64,000 nucleotides of DNA from Ceratothoa steindachneri (GCA_963969495.1 OZ018317.1:36425726-36489725); one strand, 5' to 3'. Shown: positions 20,118-31,348, counted from the first letter of the stretch. Notes: a model not told the origin generated them from the sequence alone. A program made the numbers and translations.

Positions 20118-21515
20118 GGTAGGTAATGTGTGTCTGTTTTTATTGGAGGAGACTAAGCATAGCATGTCTATTTTTCTTAGAGGAAATTTGCAGAGCAAGT
20201 CTGTTTTTATTGGGGAAATAAGACAGCTTGTCTGTTTTATTGGGGAAAAAGCATTGTGATTTGTTGAGGAGGGGGGGGGGGGATAAGCACAGGTTGTCTG
20301 TTTTTCTTAAGGGAACTATGCACGGGATGTCTGTTTTTTCTTGGGGACAATTAACACATATTTTCTGCTTTTCATGGGAGAAATAAAATAGGCACACCGT
20401 GTCTGTTTTAGCAGGACATTAAGCACAGTTTGTCTGTTTTTCTTTGGGAAAATAAAACCGTATCTGTTTGACTTGGGGATAAGAAACACACCCTGTGGGT
20501 TTTCTTAATAACAATAAGGAGAGCATTTTTTTGAGGGGGGAATGAGCACAGCGTATGTTTTTTTCTTGGAATAATAAGCACTGCGTGTCTGTTTTCTTAG
20601 AAACACTAAACGCTGCTTGACTGTTTTTCTTGGACAAGCAGTGTGTCAGCTTATCTAGGGGGAAATAAGTGTAACATGTCTGTTTTCTTGGGGGAAAATT
20701 GGGTGTTAGTTTTTCTTTAATAAATTAAGTATAGCGTGTTTGTCTTTCTTGGGGGCAATAAGCACTACTTGTCTGTTTTCTTAGGGACAACAATCATAGC
20801 GTAAGCGTTTTGGGGTGGACAATAAGCAGAGCGAAAAAATCAGCATGTATGTTTTATTTAGGTGAAATAAGCAGAGCCTGTCTGTTTTTATTCGGGACAT
20901 TAAAAAAAGTTTGTCTGTTTTCTTAAGGATATAAGCACTCCGTCCCTTTTCCTGGGCACAATACGAACAACATGAATGTTTTTATTGTAGACAATAAGGA
21001 GAGTGCGCCTATTTTGTTGGGATAATAAGCACTGCGTGTCTGTTTTGGAAGGGGGAAGAAATAAGTAGTATAGCGTGTTCGTATATCTAGGGCGAATATG
21101 CAGAGCCTGTCTGTTTTTCTTGGAGACAATAAGAACAGCATTTCTCTTTTTCATGGTGACAATAAGCACCGTGTGTTATTTTTTCTTTGGGACAATTTGG
21201 CTGTGCGTCTGTTTTCCTGTGGGATAAGAAGCAATGAGTGTCTGTTTTCCTGTGAGATAAGAAGAAATGAGTATCTGTTTTCCTGTGGGATAAGAAGCAA
21301 TGAGTGTCTGTTTTCCTGTGAGATAAGAAGCAATGAGTGTCTGTTTTCCTGTGGGATAAGAAGCAATGAGTATTTGCTTTTCTGGTGACAATAATCACAC
21401 CGTGTTTATTTTTTTAGGATATTAAGCGCTGAATGTCTGTATTTCTTGGGGAAAATAAGCACAACGTTTGTTTTTTAATTTGGGAGAATAAACACAGACT
21501 GTCTGTTTTTCTGGA
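20118..21515. repeat. minisatellite, about 37-bp unit, right segment
   Basis: It continues the array of 18565-18882 and includes a poly-G run near 20270. At 21210-21375 a more homogeneous sub-array (ctgttttcctgtgRgataag then aagcaatgagt, 33-34 bp, five copies) indicates recent local expansion. Confidence 0.92.
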
Positions 21516-22042
21516 TTTGAAAGTTTCGAGGACCTTGCCTCATCATCGGCATTAGAAACAAGAGAGTTTGTGATTAAAATTTCTGATTTAATATAATAAT
21601 AAAAGAGAACATGCGATTTTGATGGTTATGAAATGCAAGACGAATAAATTCCATTAATTTAGAATATAATGTAGAAATTGGATGTTGTTTGATTTATATT
21701 TAATTTTGTTATAATTTTAAGATAAAGCAATTCTATCTAATATTCGCAGTTTGTTAAGATGAGGGATATTAGAGAGTATTTTAAAGTTGTTCAAACTAAT
21801 TTCAGACTCATATTTTCATGTGATCTCGTACGAGCCCCGTACAGCTTGACCTTCCACGATGCTGCTCGATTTGACAATGGATTGACCTTATGGTCTAACC
21901 AATATACGATGAATCGCAACATTTGCAACTATTTATAAATTATAGAGGAGCGGCAAGGGATGGAATTCGGTTCCTATAGCTGAAATATGACTCAAAATAA
22001 GGCCTATTTTATAATACGGTTAGAATTGATTTACTCTTTATG

Positions 22043-22044
<2 letters not shown>
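21516..22044. other. no gene recognised
   Basis: AT-rich sequence without recognised features. Confidence 0.4.

Positions 22045-22130
<86 letters not shown>
22045..22130. repeat. (TA)n microsatellite
   Basis: An uninterrupted TA run of about 86 bp, upstream of the BarH locus. Confidence 0.97.
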
Positions 22131-22132
<2 letters not shown>

Positions 22133-22487
22133 TGCAAGAACATAATAATATATGTGATATTTTTACAAATCACTTATGCAATATTCTCTAATTACATCCT
22201 GGCACAATTTGTGTTATTATTGTTGTTGACTCCTAAGCATATCCAGCCATCTCGAACGAGCAGGAGCCTGTCACCCTCTAATGAATTAATAAGCAAAGCT
22301 CATTGTTGCGGACTCCATTTAAATGACCACTTCTTTTTAATTAATTAACAAAGGTATCTCTTCAATGGGAATTAGCATTTTGAAGAGTTTTGCAAGTTTT
22401 AACAAAGTAAAAAGTGGTATCTTGCAACCATTTCCCATGCTCCGCCTTGTTCCTAAGATTTGATGCACATCCCCTCTCCCTCCCGCA

Positions 22488-22700
22488 GGTTGCTTCAGTG
22501 GGGTTACAATGGGCGGGGCTTGTGGGCGGAGTCATCGCATGGGGGCTACTCCTGTCCAGACAAAGTGGGCGGAGTTTCGCTAATGGGATCAGTTGGTAAT
22601 CGTTTCTCTTTTAGCGTCGTTCATTTCTCGTCATTTGCCGGCTGCGATTAGTGCTATTCAGTGGGGTTTGAACAAAGGGATCTAGCGATTGAAGTGAGAT
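22488..22700 (+). promoter_or_regulatory. candidate BarH promoter/5' UTR region
   Basis: Three GC-box-like sites stand out against AT-rich surroundings: gggcggggc at 22511-22519, gggcggag at 22524-22531 and gggcggag at 22567-22574. They lie 400-470 bp before the first exon's start codon. An initiator-like ttcagtg is at 22658 and another at 22494. A competing reading is that ctctccctcccgcag at 22474-22488 is a splice acceptor and this is a 5' UTR exon. Transcript data would decide between them. Confidence 0.35.
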
Positions 22701-22977
22701 CGAGATTTGCTGCCATTCCACCGTCCCTGCTGGTGCCCTTGGGTAGTGGTACTGCCGTTGCCTGTCCTGATAGTGTCACAAAGTGAGGAAGGGGAGAGAG
22801 AGATTTTGTTAGTAGGAAGCTATGCGAGTGCCGTCCAGGTGTCATCTCCTCCGCTCTAAATGGTGACGATGAAATTTCGGTCGTTCTTCGATTGGCGGTC
22901 GCGGCGCTGTGGACATTGATGACCGACCCTTTTCATGCAGCCCCCCGTGGCACCTTTTGATGGGGCGGTGCCACAGG

Positions 22978-23383
22978 ATGACGATTGAAGTGTTGGGAAG
23001 CGCGCAAGCGGTCATGTCAACGAAATATTCAGACACCGTGGCACTGGACCAGGTGAAGTTGGGCTCTCGCGGGAGTGACAACGTAAGTGGCACCCCCCTT
23101 AGGGGTGGCGTTCTACTGACCGGGGGAAGCCGCCTCACCCCCAAAGACAGCATCGATGCTCCTGCATCGCGACCCAAATTTATGATTACGGACATTCTTT
23201 CACAGCATAAATCCCTGGGGCGCAACTCTCCCTCACCTAGAGGGGTTCCTGATGGGGAGGGGTCTCCCGAGAGGGGCCCTGAAGATGTCCAGGATTATCC
23301 CAAGTCCACCAGTAGGCGCTTCGACGAAGAAGCCGAGGAGGGAGACGACTCCAACGCAGACGATGGGAGTGTCCACGAAGAAG
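22978..23383 (+). CDS. B-H1: BarH-class homeobox gene, coding exon 1 (FIL/eh1 motif)
   Basis: This is the N-terminal exon of a sequence-specific homeodomain transcription factor that in Drosophila specifies sensory-organ, eye and leg cell fates. The key evidence is SRPKFMITDILSQHK at residues 64-78: Bar proteins carry an N-terminal FIL motif (RFMITDIL in fly B-H1), an eh1-like Groucho co-repressor docking site. The rest is Ser/Gly-rich and ends in an acidic stretch (EEAEEGDDSNADD). The exon ends in gaagaag at 23383 before a GT donor (gtactt), in phase 1, matching the acceptor of exon 2 at 37104. In-frame ATGs lie at 22960, 22978 and 23014; stops lie upstream at 22864 and 22870. I chose 22978 (A at -3), but 23014 is almost as good. 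The frame continues past the donor into a (TA)n tract, which supports splicing here. Confidence 0.86.
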
Positions 23384-23410
23384 GTACTTATACTGGTGAA
23401 GGTCAATTTA

Positions 23411-23412
<2 letters not shown>

Positions 23413-23481
<69 letters not shown>
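23413..23481. repeat. (TA)n microsatellite
   Basis: A TA run of about 69 bp starting only 29 bp after the BarH exon 1 donor. Confidence 0.97.
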
Positions 23482-23483
<2 letters not shown>

Positions 23484-23639
23484 CGTCATAGCAAGTTTTG
23501 TTGAAAGGGACGGCTTATTTTGTATCAATAAGTATCTTTTTGAGCCTCTCGTTTTGTAGTTTATTCGCCTTTTCTTCCACGAATAAACTGACTAAAATTC
23601 ATCGGAAACCAATGGGTTTTTATCTCTTGAGAAAAGAGC

Positions 23640-24025
23640 AGACAATTGAGGCCCTTCGCCCAATATTTTGATTCGACCGACGCGTTTCGATACAAATCGT
23701 ATCATCTTCGGAGACAAAGCAAAGATAGGTCAAGAGGAATAAATAGGCTTATACATTATAGTAATTGGTTACTAAGCTACTAACAAACATAAAAGTAGGG
23801 GCTGGGTTCGGTAAGGATGTGAGCTCTACTTCCGACGGTGATTTACGCCTGCGGAAGAATAGATTAAACACCGCTGGTTTGTTCCTTCTTCTTGCACTCT
23901 GGAGTATTCCATGAGAATTAAACTGTTCCTATGGTTAAATATGGCCAATGAAATAAAGACAAATATCAAGTGGCCAATAAGCGTTGATTTAATGGCAGAA
24001 ATTGGGTACAGGGTGAGGAAGAAGC
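23640..24025 (-). mobile_element. possible Penelope-like 3' end relic
   Basis: The text gaccgacgcgtttcgatac followed by cgtatcatcttcggagac (23677-23713) has the sense of a Penelope-like terminus (GAAGATGATACGA...GAAACGCGT on the minus strand). The minus-strand translation upstream contains short stretches compatible with the end of a GIY-YIG domain, but with several stops. The assignment rests mainly on the terminus style. Confidence 0.35.
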
Positions 24026-24670
24026 GCATTAGACCACGGCATCAGCTATACAAAGAGGCTTCAAGGATGAGGACAGACGGGAAGAAAAGGATGCCTATGG
24101 GAGCAAAGACCACATTTAAATATTCTTGCATGTAATCAAAATATGCACAAGAGTACTCAGTAGAGAGCACTGTGAAGTATCACCAGTATAAGTGTGACTT
24201 GTCCCCTCCCTAGGGGGGGTTGATTGGTATGAGGCAATAGACTGACAGAAGAAAACCCATTGAGACCTATTTAAGGTCCAATTTCGAAATATCTCCCTCT
24301 CCCCCCCGAAAAATTTGTTGTATGGCGATGAGAACGCACCTAGAAAACCCAGAGATGTTTGAGGTACGAACGTTTACCCATGCTCCTTGAAACCCTATTT
24401 TAAAGGTCTTAAAAGTGGCCCCTTCCCCACATACTATTGTCTTAGGAAGGGGTGGGAGATAAGCTTAAGATGGATGATCAAATTTGAGGCCAAATAAAGT
24501 TCACAACAATTAACTCGGGACAAATTGGTTTACGAATGGTACACAATGAGGAAGAAAGGGTTGGGGGGGGAGATAATTATTGAATATAAAAGAATAGTGA
24601 TGAAGATAATAATAAATTGCGGGAGGGTGTCGTACTTCAAGGTGCACAGGCCCCAAAATGCGGCCGCACA
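24026..24670. other. no gene recognised
   Basis: Intronic sequence with short C-rich and G-rich runs; no domain-bearing frame. Confidence 0.4.

Positions 24671-24671
<1 letters not shown>

Positions 24672-24717
<46 letters not shown>
24672..24717. repeat. (TA)n microsatellite
   Basis: A TA run of about 46 bp. Confidence 0.96.
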
Positions 24718-24719
<2 letters not shown>

Positions 24720-24837
24720 ACTCCTAAAAGTAATAGCGTTTTTTAAGGTGCAAGGTTTATAATAAACAAACAGGTAAATAATAAATTTATTTTAAATCAA
24801 AATAGGTTTCATATGATTGAATGCTCTTTTGGCAACA

Positions 24838-25098
24838 CGTAAACCTCTGGAAAGATTCCCCGACCCCGAGTGTAACATAACTTTTGCAAAACCCAGTAGG
24901 TAATGTGTGTCTGTTTTTATTGGAGGAAACTAAGCACAGCATGTCTGTTTTTTTCAGAGGAAATTTGCTGAGCGAACCTGTTTTTATTGGGGAAAAAGCA
25001 TTGCTGATCTGTTCGGGGGGGGGGGAGAATAAGCACAGGTTGTCTGTTTTTCTTATGGAACTATGAACGGGATGTGTTTTTTCTTAGGGACAAAGCCT
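24838..25098. repeat. duplicate of the mariner-end/minisatellite junction at 20063-20345
   Basis: The texts gtgtaacataacttttgcaa, taggtaatgtgtgtctgttt, ggaaatttgc and aagcacaggttgtctgtttt occur in the same order and orientation as at 20063-20345. One internal gap of about 35 bp is present. The copy therefore contains the last ~55 bp of the mariner plus several 37-bp units. It stops where the next mariner begins (about 25096). Confidence 0.9.
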
Positions 25099-26018
25099 TT
25101 ACTGTAGAAGTTTTCATGCCTCGAGTCAAGAAAGTTCTTAAAAGTTTCTTCTGGCCCTGTTTGGGTTCGAAACCGTTTATTATTTAGAAAGGCTTCGAGA
25201 TGTTAAAAAAATATGAAAGTCCGTAGGTCTACAGAATCAGGTGGATGAGGTAGTACTTCAATTCCCAAGTTGTTTAATTTCTGAAGCGTCAACTTTGCCA
25301 TATATGGATGAACACTATCAAGAAGAAGAATAGGACCTTTGCGATTGACTAAAGCTGGCTGTTTTACTCGTAACCTTTTATCCACAACCTCTAATTCCTG
25401 GCATTATTTTCACTGTTGTGATTGTATCTCCTTGGTTCAGGAATTTATAGTGGGTAATCCTAGATGCAGTCAATTATACTGTTACCATGCACTTTTTTGG
25501 GTGGACACGGGTTTTGGGATATGTTTCGGTTTCTCTTGTCCATTAAGCCAGTGTCTTTTTGTGTTGTAGAGAATCCATTTTTCATCTCAAGTAACTATCC
25601 GTTCAATAAATGGATCATTCCGGTTTCTTAGCAACAAAGTTGAAGAAATTGGATAGCGACAGTTTATGTGGTACAAACCTATCCATCCTTTTTCTTTTTT
25701 CAATTTTGAACAAGTGGGTGGAAATGCATGATTTCCTTGTACCTATTGTTCCAGCGAGCTTAGCGTAGTTCTGTACGAGGGTCTTCCTTAACTGCTTCCC
25801 TTACTGTGTCATCTTCAAAGGATCGATTCCTCTCTGGACGCTGAATATCTGGAAAACTCTAATCTCCTCTTTGAAACCTCTGAAACCAACGCTGGTACTG
25901 TGCGAACAGTAATCGATCTTTGGTCAAATGCTTCGTTGATGTTTTGGGCAGTTTCAATAGCTTTGTTTCCAAGTTTAAACTCACAGAGATAAATTATATG
26001 AAACTTCTTTATATTCAT
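25096..26018 (-). pseudogene. mariner transposase pseudogene (minus-strand body)
   Basis: The N-terminus reads FHIIYLCEFKLGNKAIETAQ, then NINEAFDQRSITVRTV and LEFSRYSASREE, the helix-turn-helix of a mariner transposase. The C-terminal half reads KQPALVNRKGPILLLDSVHP, LTLQKLNNLGIEVLPHPPDS and RTFIFF, then FLDSRHENFYSKG. The Asp of the LLxD motif remains. The third catalytic Asp, expected in DLSPTDYHFF, is lost (VDLRTFIFF). The middle carries stops and frameshifts. Inactive. Confidence 0.8.
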
Positions 26019-26277
26019 GTTGCTTTAAGAGTCATTAAATTAAAAATAACCAGATTTGTGAGTTGGACAACACGAAGTTTGTGTCTAGCTTATGTACTCC
26101 TGAAAAATATTACATTAAACCTTACTACAACTTGGTTTAGTTGGTTGGTTTGTCATATATATGGCATTGTAAGAGACTGCTATTACTTTCTTAAGTTGAG
26201 GCCTGAAAACTTCTACAGTAAAGGCATAAATGGCATTGTAATATGTTGGCAAAAGTGTATCAATCACATGGAATAAA
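25096..26277 (-). mobile_element. mariner relic in two opposing pieces
   Basis: The transposase body (26018 to about 25096) is on the minus strand and ends in the residues HENFYSKG. The same residues reappear on the plus strand at about 26205-26226 and continue into the true C-terminus, INGIVICWQKCINHME, with a stop at 26277. The bases tgaaaacttctacagtaaag are thus present at both edges as an inverted repeat of about 25 bp. That is coding sequence, not a terminal repeat. An inversion or template-switch rearrangement of one copy, or two opposing fragments joined at that short homology, would explain it. Confidence 0.7.
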
Positions 26278-27025
26278 CTTTGATTAAAAAAAAAAATTAT
26301 TTTTCTGTTCGTTTATTTTAAAACTTGCATCTTAAAAACACCATTGATTTCTGGACTATGCAAATTACTGAACATGAAATAAAGTGTGTTTCCAAGCGCT
26401 TTCGTCATTATTTACAAAGACGAAAACTCCTGAAATCTACTATATTTTTTTCTTATTTGGGTGTTTCGAATAATTGCGACTTTAAATGGTACTTTATGAG
26501 CTCTTAATCATATAAATAAGTATGTATGATTGAAAAATAACCTGCAGGAAAAATGAAAAGTTTTCAAGTACTTTCGAATTTTGCACTTTCTCACTTGCAA
26601 CTTGATCCTATCAAAATCAAAAGAGTCAAATTAAGTTTGTTAATGTTGAACTGAACTGAGTCTTTAACCAAACATTTATCCAGGAATTATAATAAAAACT
26701 ATCGTTTAATTAACTGTTAATTATGAAATTTAAAATTTTATTGAAAATAATCTGTCGGTTAGCATCGTTACATCAATGGTCAACTGAACAGCCAGAGAGC
26801 AACCATTATTGGAGTTCTTGTCCCATTTCGATGGTAGTGAGTAGAGGTCTTAATGGTGTCTTTTATCCGAGATATTCGTTGTTTTTATTTATATCTTATT
26901 CTCAAAATTATCTTATTATTAGTTAATTATTTTTAACCTGATTTCCTTTTTAACTATGTATTTTAATATTTTATTAATTTCGATCTGGGGAGGAAAAATA
27001 ACATAAATAAATAAAATATTAAAAT
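26278..27025. other. no gene recognised
   Basis: AT-rich intronic sequence; no domain-bearing frame. Confidence 0.4.
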
Positions 27026-27029
27026 TCCT

Positions 27030-27060
27030 ATGTACCCAGACTTTGTGGACACCCTGTATA
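27030..27060. repeat. solitary transposon terminus
   Basis: The sequence acccagactttgtggacacc followed by ctgtata reads on the minus strand as TACAGGGTGTCCACAAAGTC, a common mariner-type terminal repeat. No inverted partner was found within the window at a plausible distance, so it is a remnant. Confidence 0.45.
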
Positions 27061-27840
27061 TTGAAAGTTTTATACTATTTTTCTAGTTAAGGGCGTTAAA
27101 ATAGGTAGTTTTGACTGGTTGTTCTCCAAGCATGTTTGTTTTTTTCCTTTCTAGTACCAGCATGAGCTTTTTATTTTCCTGCGTGGGTATTGTAACATTT
27201 TTTTAGATGACTGAATATTACAGTTGGATGAACATGTAATATTTGATGAATAACTCTTAAATATAAAAAAATATTTTAATTCGTAATTTTGATTTTTCCC
27301 TACAACATTTTAGCTATTTTGATTTAGAAATTGAATTCAGAGATTATTGATTTTGCGCTAATTTACCCAGATCTGGATGAAGACCGCTCCGAGCGGTGAT
27401 AAAATGTTTCTCTCGTCATTTCATCACAAGATCCATTTGTTCAAGATGTCATACTTCTTTTCATTCTACACACTCTTCTTTTTCTTAATTAGCCCCATTG
27501 CCCAAATAATGGACCCTTTATTATTTCAATGAATCGGAGAATTAAGATGAATTTGCTCCTAAATGTGACGCTATGTAGAGCCCATTTTTTAAATCAATAA
27601 ATTTCATTTATTGGATTAATTAAATTAGCCTCATTCGACAAAGCGGAGTGGGTCGAGGAGGAGGATTATGGGTTTTCAATAATCAAATTATATTATGACT
27701 AAGTAAAACTATTTCGTTCTCCTTAAAGTCAGGTGATTTTCCTCTGAAGGAGTTAGTCCTCTAGTACGATGATTTTGAACGGTAAAAGCGAATGTGTAAC
27801 TATACCTCCTACAAGAACATGTCATACCTTCACTCCGACT
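27061..27840. other. no gene recognised
   Basis: AT-rich intronic sequence without identifiable features. Confidence 0.4.
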
Positions 27841-27849
27841 CTCTCTGAA

Positions 27850-28200
27850 CCAGCCAGCAGTATTTATGCATGGCAACGCCCCATTCTATACTGCAAAACA
27901 AGTAAAATACTATTTCGAACTAAAAGATATCGAAGTAATGAAGTCGCCTGCTCAGAACCCCGACCTGCATCCAATTGAGAACTTCGGGAAGATCATTGGA
28001 GACAAAGGGTCGAGGCCAACAGACTGTGGCTGATTTGGGGATGAAAATTGAGCAAGAATAGAACAAGAATGGTACAAGGGTGGCTACGGATGTGTTTGAC
28101 AACCTTAAAAAAGCAAAGAGGGATGACCCTACTATGAGACGACTGTATACACCCAATTCTGCCATAAAATCGGCTTCCACGACCATACCCAGTCTCATTT
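27850..28200 (+). pseudogene. Tc1-like transposase C-terminal relic
   Basis: The plus strand reads FMHGNAPFYTAKQVKYYFEL, KDIEVMKSPAQNPDLHPIEN and FGKIIGDK. This is the second/third acidic region of a Tc1 transposase, where HDNAP and SPDLNPIENLW are expected. The second Asp is Gly (HGNAP), so catalysis is lost; the glutamate is retained. Further fragments continue to about 28200 in other frames. It is the same family as the element at 41.3-42.7 kb (VKYYFEQEDIEVMK there). Confidence 0.75.
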
Positions 28201-28700
28201 TAAAACCTGTTCAAAGGAAGGCTCACATTACATTAGAAATACCCCCCCTTTGTCTCAAAATTCCTGTCTAATTAATTACCCTCTTGCTACCATTCACCCA
28301 TTTAAATTAGGAATGGAAGTAGGTTATTCTGTTTGTTAATTTACATGCGAATATCTCTTTACTAGTGTAATGTATGAATAAGTTAATTTGTGGTGATTGC
28401 ATTTGTGTATACTGGCATGTGTGCAAGACTTTGTGAGAGCAAAAGTTTCTTTCGTTGTACATGTATAGGTAATAGTAGAGAGTTTAACCACACGGATGTG
28501 TACAAACACGAACGCACTTGACTACATGCATGTGTGATTTAGTTTTTTGTTTGTGTTTGCGAATGAGAAAAGGTGTGTTTGGTATGTGTGTGTAACTATA
28601 TGCAACACAGGTTTGGATACATGTCTTCTTCACACATCTGGAGCTGGTGTGAGCATATTCACTTTTCATAGTAGTAGTATATGTATGTATGAAACATTAC
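28201..28700. other. no gene recognised
   Basis: Contains TG/TA-rich sequence (tatgtgtgtgtaactatatg); no feature identified. Confidence 0.4.
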
Positions 28701-28708
28701 GTAGAGAA

Positions 28709-28768
28709 ATTAGGTCAGTAATGACGTCACTGATGACCTTATTGAGAAATGACGTCAGTGATGACGTT
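28709..28768. promoter_or_regulatory. cluster of CRE-like palindromes in BarH intron 1
   Basis: The stretch holds two perfect TGACGTCA palindromes (in taatgacgtcactgatgacc and aaatgacgtcagtgatgac), a tgacgtta, and several tgatgacc/tgatgacg half-sites within 60 bp. It looks like an imperfect duplication of tgacgtcaStgatgac. TGACGTCA is the CREB/ATF site. A regulatory role is only an inference from location and density. Confidence 0.35.
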
Positions 28769-29040
28769 ATGGATGAGCTCACGACTGACCCTGTCCGCCG
28801 GGATAATACTACTACTTTTCATTACAAGTACTCAATGCGGGTAAAACAAGAATGAACGACTATAAATAAGATGTAAAAGGTAGGTCTATTTGAAAGAATT
28901 CAAAATTAAGAGAACTATACCAAAACAAAGAATCTAAAAGTACAGTTGCCCCATTTAGTGATGTCACACTTTACGCTAAATTTCGTTCATTAGCAATTTT
29001 ATATAATATTATTTAAAGAAAAATCGAGTTTTAGTGGTAT

Positions 29041-29112
29041 ATCATCATCATCATCATCATCATCATCATTACCATCATCATCATCATCACCCTCATCATC
29101 ATCATCATCACT
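29041..29112. repeat. (CAT)n microsatellite
   Basis: About 24 CAT/ATC triplets with tacc and accc interruptions. Confidence 0.95.
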
Positions 29113-29560
29113 AACTCTATAATTTAAGAAAGGTATTTTTTTGAGTATTTGATAATAATTTCATCTTAGTTTGGTTATGACTTTTTTATAAAAGTAATTT
29201 CTAATAATTCTTTTATAATATCAAAAAACAAAATGGTGAAGTTCAAAAATAAATATAGGTATCGAAATTTTGTGAATTTTTTTAAAACCCAAAGAATTAC
29301 AAAGGGTGAAGTTTAGAAAATTAATTTTTATATATCTTGTTCTATAACTATATCTTAGCAACGTGATATTTTGAAAAGGAGGAAATTTGGTTTAGATTTT
29401 GTTTTTAGAATTATTATAATTGGCGAAATTCAGAAGATTTATAAAAATTCAACCATGGCTGCTTTTTTTTAAATTTCAAATTTTAATCTCAGTAGCGAAG
29501 CGCAAGCTCCCCCGTAGGGAGGCGGGGAGTGGCGAACCATTGCCTGGCTTAGTTATAAAT
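29113..29560. repeat. AT-rich dispersed repeat, reverse copy of the 6.8-7.6 kb type
   Basis: The head gcgaagcgcaagctcccc then ggagtggcgaaccattgcc at 29497-29550 is the reverse complement of that at about 6990-7055. It is bordered by AT-rich sequence on the same relative side. Confidence 0.5.
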
Positions 29561-29989
29561 AAAAGACATTCGCTAATAAAATAAATTAAATTTATTGAAG
29601 TTGTTTACATTATTGCGGTATTTCAATCAGTTCGGTCGAAACATTTCGAAACGGTTTTTCTTTCAAAACAGGGTTGCCAAATTTCCCCCAAATGGATCTT
29701 TTCTAGCTTATTTAGCTTTATATATTTATTCAATATTTAATTATGGATATTAAAAAATTATCTGGATTAACAATTGGCCTTTTTTTAGACATTTTTATGG
29801 CTATAATCTAACATGTGAAGAAAAATATTATTACTGGGCAACACAGTACTTCAAAGCCTAGACGCAGTCCTACCAAGCTATTTGAGGATTTATAAACATA
29901 TATAAATAATTATATCATAAAGAAACACAGTACCATCGCAATTTTTGTACCCCCATACCCTCAGCGAGGAGCGGAAACTGGTTACTTCT

Positions 29990-30970
29990 ACCTTATCTTC
30001 GATTGTCATTCTGATCTTTATGTAAACTTCATTAACCTGTTCAGGGGCCCTGTTCAATATTAAAAGAGATGGGTAGGGGCCTTCAACGACACTACCCATA
30101 CCACATCCATGCCCTATTAAGCAAAGGGACACCCATCATATTGTTCACGGTAAATTGGGATGTATGTGCTGGTAGCATCTCATCCAGCGAGGGTTTATCA
30201 CTGGCAAGAAGGCCCCTAGCACTCACCCTAAACCCTCCCAATGTATACCTACCATACACCATATCATCCACTTTTTCCTATGTTAACCATTTCTCTCTCA
30301 TGCACTCATTCACACAATCAACCCACCATTTACACCATCTTTGACACTTTTCGCCCCATGTCACACTCGTACACCCTCTTTACGAGTCTATTTCCACCAA
30401 TTTTTTATTACATCTGTACACCACCTCACCACTTCAGTCACAACCATATTGACACACCCTTCTTTACATCATAAGCATTTTTTACCTAGTCCTTCCTCAC
30501 TCACTCCACCTATGGCACCTCAAGTTGTTCATTTGCACTGCTTTCACTCCAAATCTTCTTCCATAACACAATCTCACTCCCATACAACCTTGGCAACAAT
30601 ATACTTTCTCGCACCTTTCTCACACATCACCCACTCAAACAATTTCCCTTTACTACCCATCTAATGGTCCCAGAATCTCCTACCAGTTTACACCCCCAGC
30701 GGTTACCATCTTCTCCCCTTGTCCCACTATCATGTACACTACATCCTAGTTACTTAAAACAACGCACTTGTTCAAGGGTGACCTCACGGACTCGGATACG
30801 ACAAACTATGATAACCATCCAATACCATTATTATACTCTTTCCCGGATTCGCTTTAGGATCTCTCCTCTCACAGACCCTGTCAAAGAGTCTCAACATTCC
30901 CAAATCCCTCTCACTCTTTGCTCCCGACACCAGTTCATTCAATACACCAATATAGATAAAATAATAAAGT
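29990..30970 (-). pseudogene. LINE (non-LTR retrotransposon) C-terminal relic
   Basis: On the minus strand, fragments in order are GKSIIMVLDG (about 30830), a YLGCSVHDSG-like segment (about 30740, with CFKYLG partly degraded), then KVRESILLPRLYGSEIVLWK (about 30600), EQLEVP and VRKDWVKNAY (about 30500). This is the order after the RT palm in LINEs that carry the RVxEFKYLGS and LLYGSE motifs. Many stops and frameshifts occur. The end shares NEVYIKIRMT with 4130-4240. The plus-strand His/Pro-rich frames here (30241-30972) are shadows. Confidence 0.6.
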
Positions 30971-31348
30971 AGATCCATACAGAGCCGAAAATATGTCACT
31001 TTTTTATTTAAATGTGCTGCATTTTGCAGCTGAATTTTATATTGATTAGAGAAAACCTTTTTAAATATTACTGCATGGATAAAAAGTTGGAATACCCTGA
31101 TGTATTTCCGCGAAAGAATTGATAATAAATTAAAAAGACTCGTAATTATTCCGCGAATAGATAAAACTAAGTGAAAATAAATTCTTACCGAGTTTATAGT
31201 CAGAAAATTGTAGTCAAAAGTGAGATCTACGGAAAAGGGAAATATTTAATGAGAATAATTAGGAAACGAAAATACTAGGGAGTAACTTGAATAGAAATGA
31301 CATTTTCTTGTTATTTTTTCTCGTGTTTCATATATATTTATATTTATA

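Noticed and set aside
25096..26226. The inverted repeat as the terminal repeats of an intact mariner
   Set aside because: It encodes ENFYSKG within the transposase, and the protein's C-terminus continues beyond it on the other strand.
30241..30972. His/Pro/Ser-rich plus-strand frames suggesting a secreted protein
   Set aside because: The opposite strand carries recognisable LINE RT fragments in order; these frames are shadows.
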